Below, piece after piece: positions 4,690 through 6,287 of a stretch of DNA of 6,287 nt. Within the stretch, counting starts at the first letter, position 1, and each line of letters opens with the position of its first letter. The notes below the pieces were generated by a model, which did no database searches, was not told where the DNA came from, and saw nothing but the letters and a program-made list of their open reading frames with translations. The position numbers and the translations under genes were made by a program. The stretch is taken from positions 1 through 6,287 of the forward strand of contig CAIYXH010000265.1 of NCBI GenBank assembly GCA_903930195.1. Direction: 5' to 3'. This stretch comes from an uncultured Actinomycetes bacterium (GTDB taxonomy: Bacteria; Actinomycetota; Thermoleophilia; Gaiellales; Gaiellaceae).

Positions 4690-4890
4690 TTGGCTGAAGG
4701 CACCGTTAAGTGGTTCTCGAACGAGAAGGGCTTTGGCTTCATCGAGCGCGAGGGTGGCGATGACGTGTTCGTCCACTTCTCCGCGATCACGATGGACGGC
4801 TACAAGTCGCTGACCGAGGGTCAGCGCGTGTCGTTCGAAGTCGTGCAGGGCGACAAGGGCCTGCAGGCAGCGAACGTCCAAGCTGCGTAG
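4690..4890 (+). CDS. Cold-shock domain protein (CspA family)
   Basis: A single cold-shock domain of 66 aa, the family's standard size. It binds single-stranded RNA/DNA as a five-stranded beta-barrel and melts RNA secondary structure during cold adaptation or general growth. Visible landmarks are GTVKWFSNEKGFGFI (4-18, including RNP1 KGFGFI), the RNP2-like VFVHFSAI (26-33), EGQRVSFEVVQGDKGLQAANV (43-63). Aromatic nucleic-acid contacts Trp8, Phe15, Phe17, Phe27, His29 and Phe30 are all kept. The start is TTG, supported by AAGGAG at 8 nt and by the family's length. The gene has its own promoter at 4606-4635 and a strong terminator at 4913-4941, so it appears monocistronic. Which paralogue it is cannot be said from sequence alone. 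Confidence 0.95.
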   Translation: MAEGTVKWFSNEKGFGFIEREGGDDVFVHFSAITMDGYKSLTEGQRVSFEVVQGDKGLQAANVQAA

Positions 4891-4912
4891 TCCTCTCCGG
4901 GACCGTGTTTGC

Positions 4913-4941
4913 GAAGGGCTCCACTAGGAGCCCTTCCTTTT
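4913..4941 (+). terminator. Intrinsic terminator of csp
   Basis: GAAGGGCTCC-ACTA-GGAGCCCTTC is a perfect 10-bp stem with a 4-nt loop, followed by CTTTT. It sits 22 nt after the csp stop and ends 24 nt before the gatC start, isolating the two units. It is the only classical stem-plus-T-run terminator seen in the window. Confidence 0.85.
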
Positions 4942-4953
4942 GCGCGTCTTTGC

Positions 4954-4958
4954 AAGGA
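4954..4958 (+). promoter_or_regulatory. Shine-Dalgarno (AAGGA) of gatC
   Basis: AAGGA lies 7 nt before GTG 4966 and supports that start over the in-frame ATG at 4909, which would place the terminator inside the coding sequence. No clear promoter hexamers are visible in the short space after the terminator. Confidence 0.65.
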
Positions 4959-4965
4959 TGGGAGC

Positions 4966-5247
4966 GTGGCGATTTCGAGAGATGAGGTCCTGCACGTGGC
5001 GCGCCTGGCGCGGCTCGAGCTGACCGACGAGGAGGTCACGCGCTTCCAGGGGCAGCTCTCGGCGATTCTCGAGAACGTCTCGAAGATCTCCGAGCTCGAC
5101 CTGAGCGACGTGCCGCCGACCTCGCATCCGCTGCAGATCGCGAATGCGTGGGAGGACGACGAGCCGCGGGAGTGCCTGACGGTTGAGGAGGCGTTCGCGA
5201 ACGCTCCCGACCGCGACGACGATCTCTTCCGGGTACCGCCGGCATGA
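4966..5247 (+). CDS. gatC: Asp-tRNA(Asn)/Glu-tRNA(Gln) amidotransferase subunit C
   Basis: GatC is the small subunit that wraps around and stabilises GatA and bridges it to GatB in GatCAB. This complex amidates mischarged Glu-tRNA(Gln) and/or Asp-tRNA(Asn). The 93-aa product has the usual length and layout: an N-terminal helix (VLHVARLARLELTDEEV, 8-24), a second helix (FQGQLSAILENVSKISELD, 27-45), the VPPTSHPL turn (49-56, family V-x-P-T-x-H), and an extended tail with DEPRECLTVEEAFANAPD (65-82). The usual C-terminal F-x-V-P motif appears as LFRVPP. The GTG start gives the family length and has AAGGA 7 nt upstream. The stop TGA overlaps the gatA ATG (ATGA), indicating translational coupling. 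Confidence 0.95.
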   Translation: MAISRDEVLHVARLARLELTDEEVTRFQGQLSAILENVSKISELDLSDVPPTSHPLQIANAWEDDEPRECLTVEEAFANAPDRDDDLFRVPPA

Positions 5248-6287
5248 CCACGATCGACACGCTGCGCCTCTCCGCCGAGGAGGGACTCGCGCTCGTCGAA
5301 ACGGGCCAGGTCAGTTCCCGCGAGCTCTGGGACGCCTACCGCGGCGCGATCGACGCGCGCAACGGCGAGCTGAACGCGTACCTCACGGTGCTCGACGAAC
5401 CCGACGGCGACGGAGTCCCGATCGGCCTCAAGGACGTGATCTCGACGAAGGGCGTCCGCACGACGGCCGGCTCGCGGATGCTCGAGTCGTACGTCCCGGT
5501 CTTCGACGCGACCGTCGCCGCGCGCTGCAAGGCCGCGTCGATGCCGTGCCTCGGCAAGACGAACACCGACGAGTTCGCCATGGGCTCGTCGACCGAGAAC
5601 TCGGCCTTCGGCCCGACCCGCAACCCGTGGGATCTCGACCGCGTCCCGGGCGGCTCCGGCGGCGGTTCCGCCGCGGCCGTCGCTGCCGGTCTCGCCCCGT
5701 GGGCGCTCGGCTCGGACACGGGCGGGTCGATCAAGCTCCCGTCCGCCTTCTGCGGCAATGTCGGCCTGCGCCCGACCTACGGCACGGTCTCGCGCTACGG
5801 CGTCGTCGCGTTCGCGTCGAGCCTCGACCAGGTCGGCCCGGTCACGCGGAACGTCCGCGACAACGCGCTGCTCTACCGCATCATCAGCGGCCGCGACGAG
5901 CACGACTCGACGACCGTCGAGGTGCCGTCGGTGCTGCTGCCCGAGGGCGGCGACCTCACCGGCGTGCGCATCGGCCTGCCGCGCCAGCTGAACCAGGTCG
6001 AGGGCATCGAGCCCGGTGTGAAAGCCGCCGTCGACGCGGCGATCGCCCACGCGACTGCGCTCGGCGCCGAGCTCGAGGAGTGCGAGCTGCCGCTCTCGGT
6101 CGACTACGGCCTCGCCTGTTACTACCTCGTCGCGCCCGCGGAGGCCTCGTCGAACCTGGCCCGCTACGACGGTGTCCGCTACGGCTCGCGTGCCGACGGC
6201 GACACCTTCCGCGAGATGGTGATGAACACCCGCCACGACTTTCTCGGCGACGAGGTCAAGCGCCGGATCATGGTCGGCACCTACGCG
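5244..6287 (+). CDS. gatA: Asp-tRNA(Asn)/Glu-tRNA(Gln) amidotransferase subunit A, 3' end outside window
   Basis: GatA is the glutaminase/amidotransferase subunit of GatCAB. It hydrolyses glutamine and passes ammonia to GatB to amidate the misacylated tRNA. The first 348 codons are present and uninterrupted; the family is ~480-500 aa, so the last quarter or so is missing. The amidase Ser-cisSer-Lys triad is complete: Lys63 (PIGLKDV), Ser138 (PGGSGGGSAAAVAAG) and Ser162 (SDTGGSI). Spacings of 75 and 24 residues equal those of S. aureus GatA (K79, S154, S178). Other hallmarks are KTNTDEFAMGSSTENSAFG (105-123), GLRPTYGTVSRYG and ASSLDQVGP. The region before the lysine is about 16 residues shorter than in S. 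aureus. The signature departs from usual at Gly139 (normally Ser) and Lys164-Leu165 (normally Arg-Gln). ATG overlaps the gatC stop by 4 nt; gatB is expected downstream but not visible. Confidence 0.96.
   Translation, partial: MTTIDTLRLSAEEGLALVETGQVSSRELWDAYRGAIDARNGELNAYLTVLDEPDGDGVPIGLKDVISTKGVRTTAGSRMLESYVPVFDATVAARCKAASMPCLGKTNTDEFAMGSSTENSAFGPTRNPWDLDRVPGGSGGGSAAAVAAGLAPWALGSDTGGSIKLPSAFCGNVGLRPTYGTVSRYGVVAFASSLDQVGPVTRNVRDNALLYRIISGRDEHDSTTVEVPSVLLPEGGDLTGVRIGLPRQLNQVEGIEPGVKAAVDAAIAHATALGAELEECELPLSVDYGLACYYLVAPAEASSNLARYDGVRYGSRADGDTFREMVMNTRHDFLGDEVKRRIMVGTYA

Noticed and set aside
4821..6236. A 471-codon open frame on the minus strand opposite csp, gatC and gatA
   Set aside because: It is antisense to three confidently identified genes. 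Its low-complexity Arg/Ala/Asp-rich translation is typical of the complementary frame in GC-rich coding DNA.

Overview
The window is high-GC bacterial chromosome that looks actinobacterial, most likely a Thermoleophilia-type lineage (Solirubrobacterales/Gaiellales). That placement is inferred from gene content, codon use and the frequency of apparently leaderless starts; no rRNA or other strong taxonomic marker is present. It is mostly conserved housekeeping sequence rather than an accessory island.

Layout, left to right: a sigma-70 family sigma factor (+, 35-1114); a short convergent gap with three hairpins; a YjbQ/UPF0047 protein (-, 1210-1662); a divergent promoter region; a tRNA with anticodon CAT that reads as tRNA-Ile2 rather than tRNA-Met (+, 1759-1832); a small protein with a very acidic tail starting 18 nt after the tRNA (+, 1851-2186); pdxS, the PLP synthase lyase subunit (+, 2197-3081); a 293-bp convergent gap packed with palindromic GGGACAG...CTGTCCC repeats; an HMG-CoA reductase homologue (-, 3375-4559); a divergent promoter region; a cold-shock protein with its own promoter, Shine-Dalgarno and intrinsic terminator (+, 4690-4890); then gatC and the first 348 codons of gatA (+, 4966-6287, cut by the window edge), translationally coupled by an ATGA overlap.

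Functionally this is a set of mostly independent units: transcription initiation, decoding of AUA codons, PLP synthesis, possibly mevalonate-type isoprenoid synthesis, RNA chaperoning and tRNA-dependent amidation. Only gatCA is clearly an operon.

I found no new defence or mobile system. The most notable points are: (1) a family of REP-like palindromes, dense between pdxS and the reductase and echoed after the sigma factor gene; (2) a recurring TAnnnT box 7-8 nt before the start codon of four genes, suggesting leaderless transcripts, in contrast to the Shine-Dalgarno-bearing csp and gatC; (3) a divergent HMG-CoA reductase; (4) pdxS without an adjacent pdxT; (5) substitutions in the GatA amidase signature.
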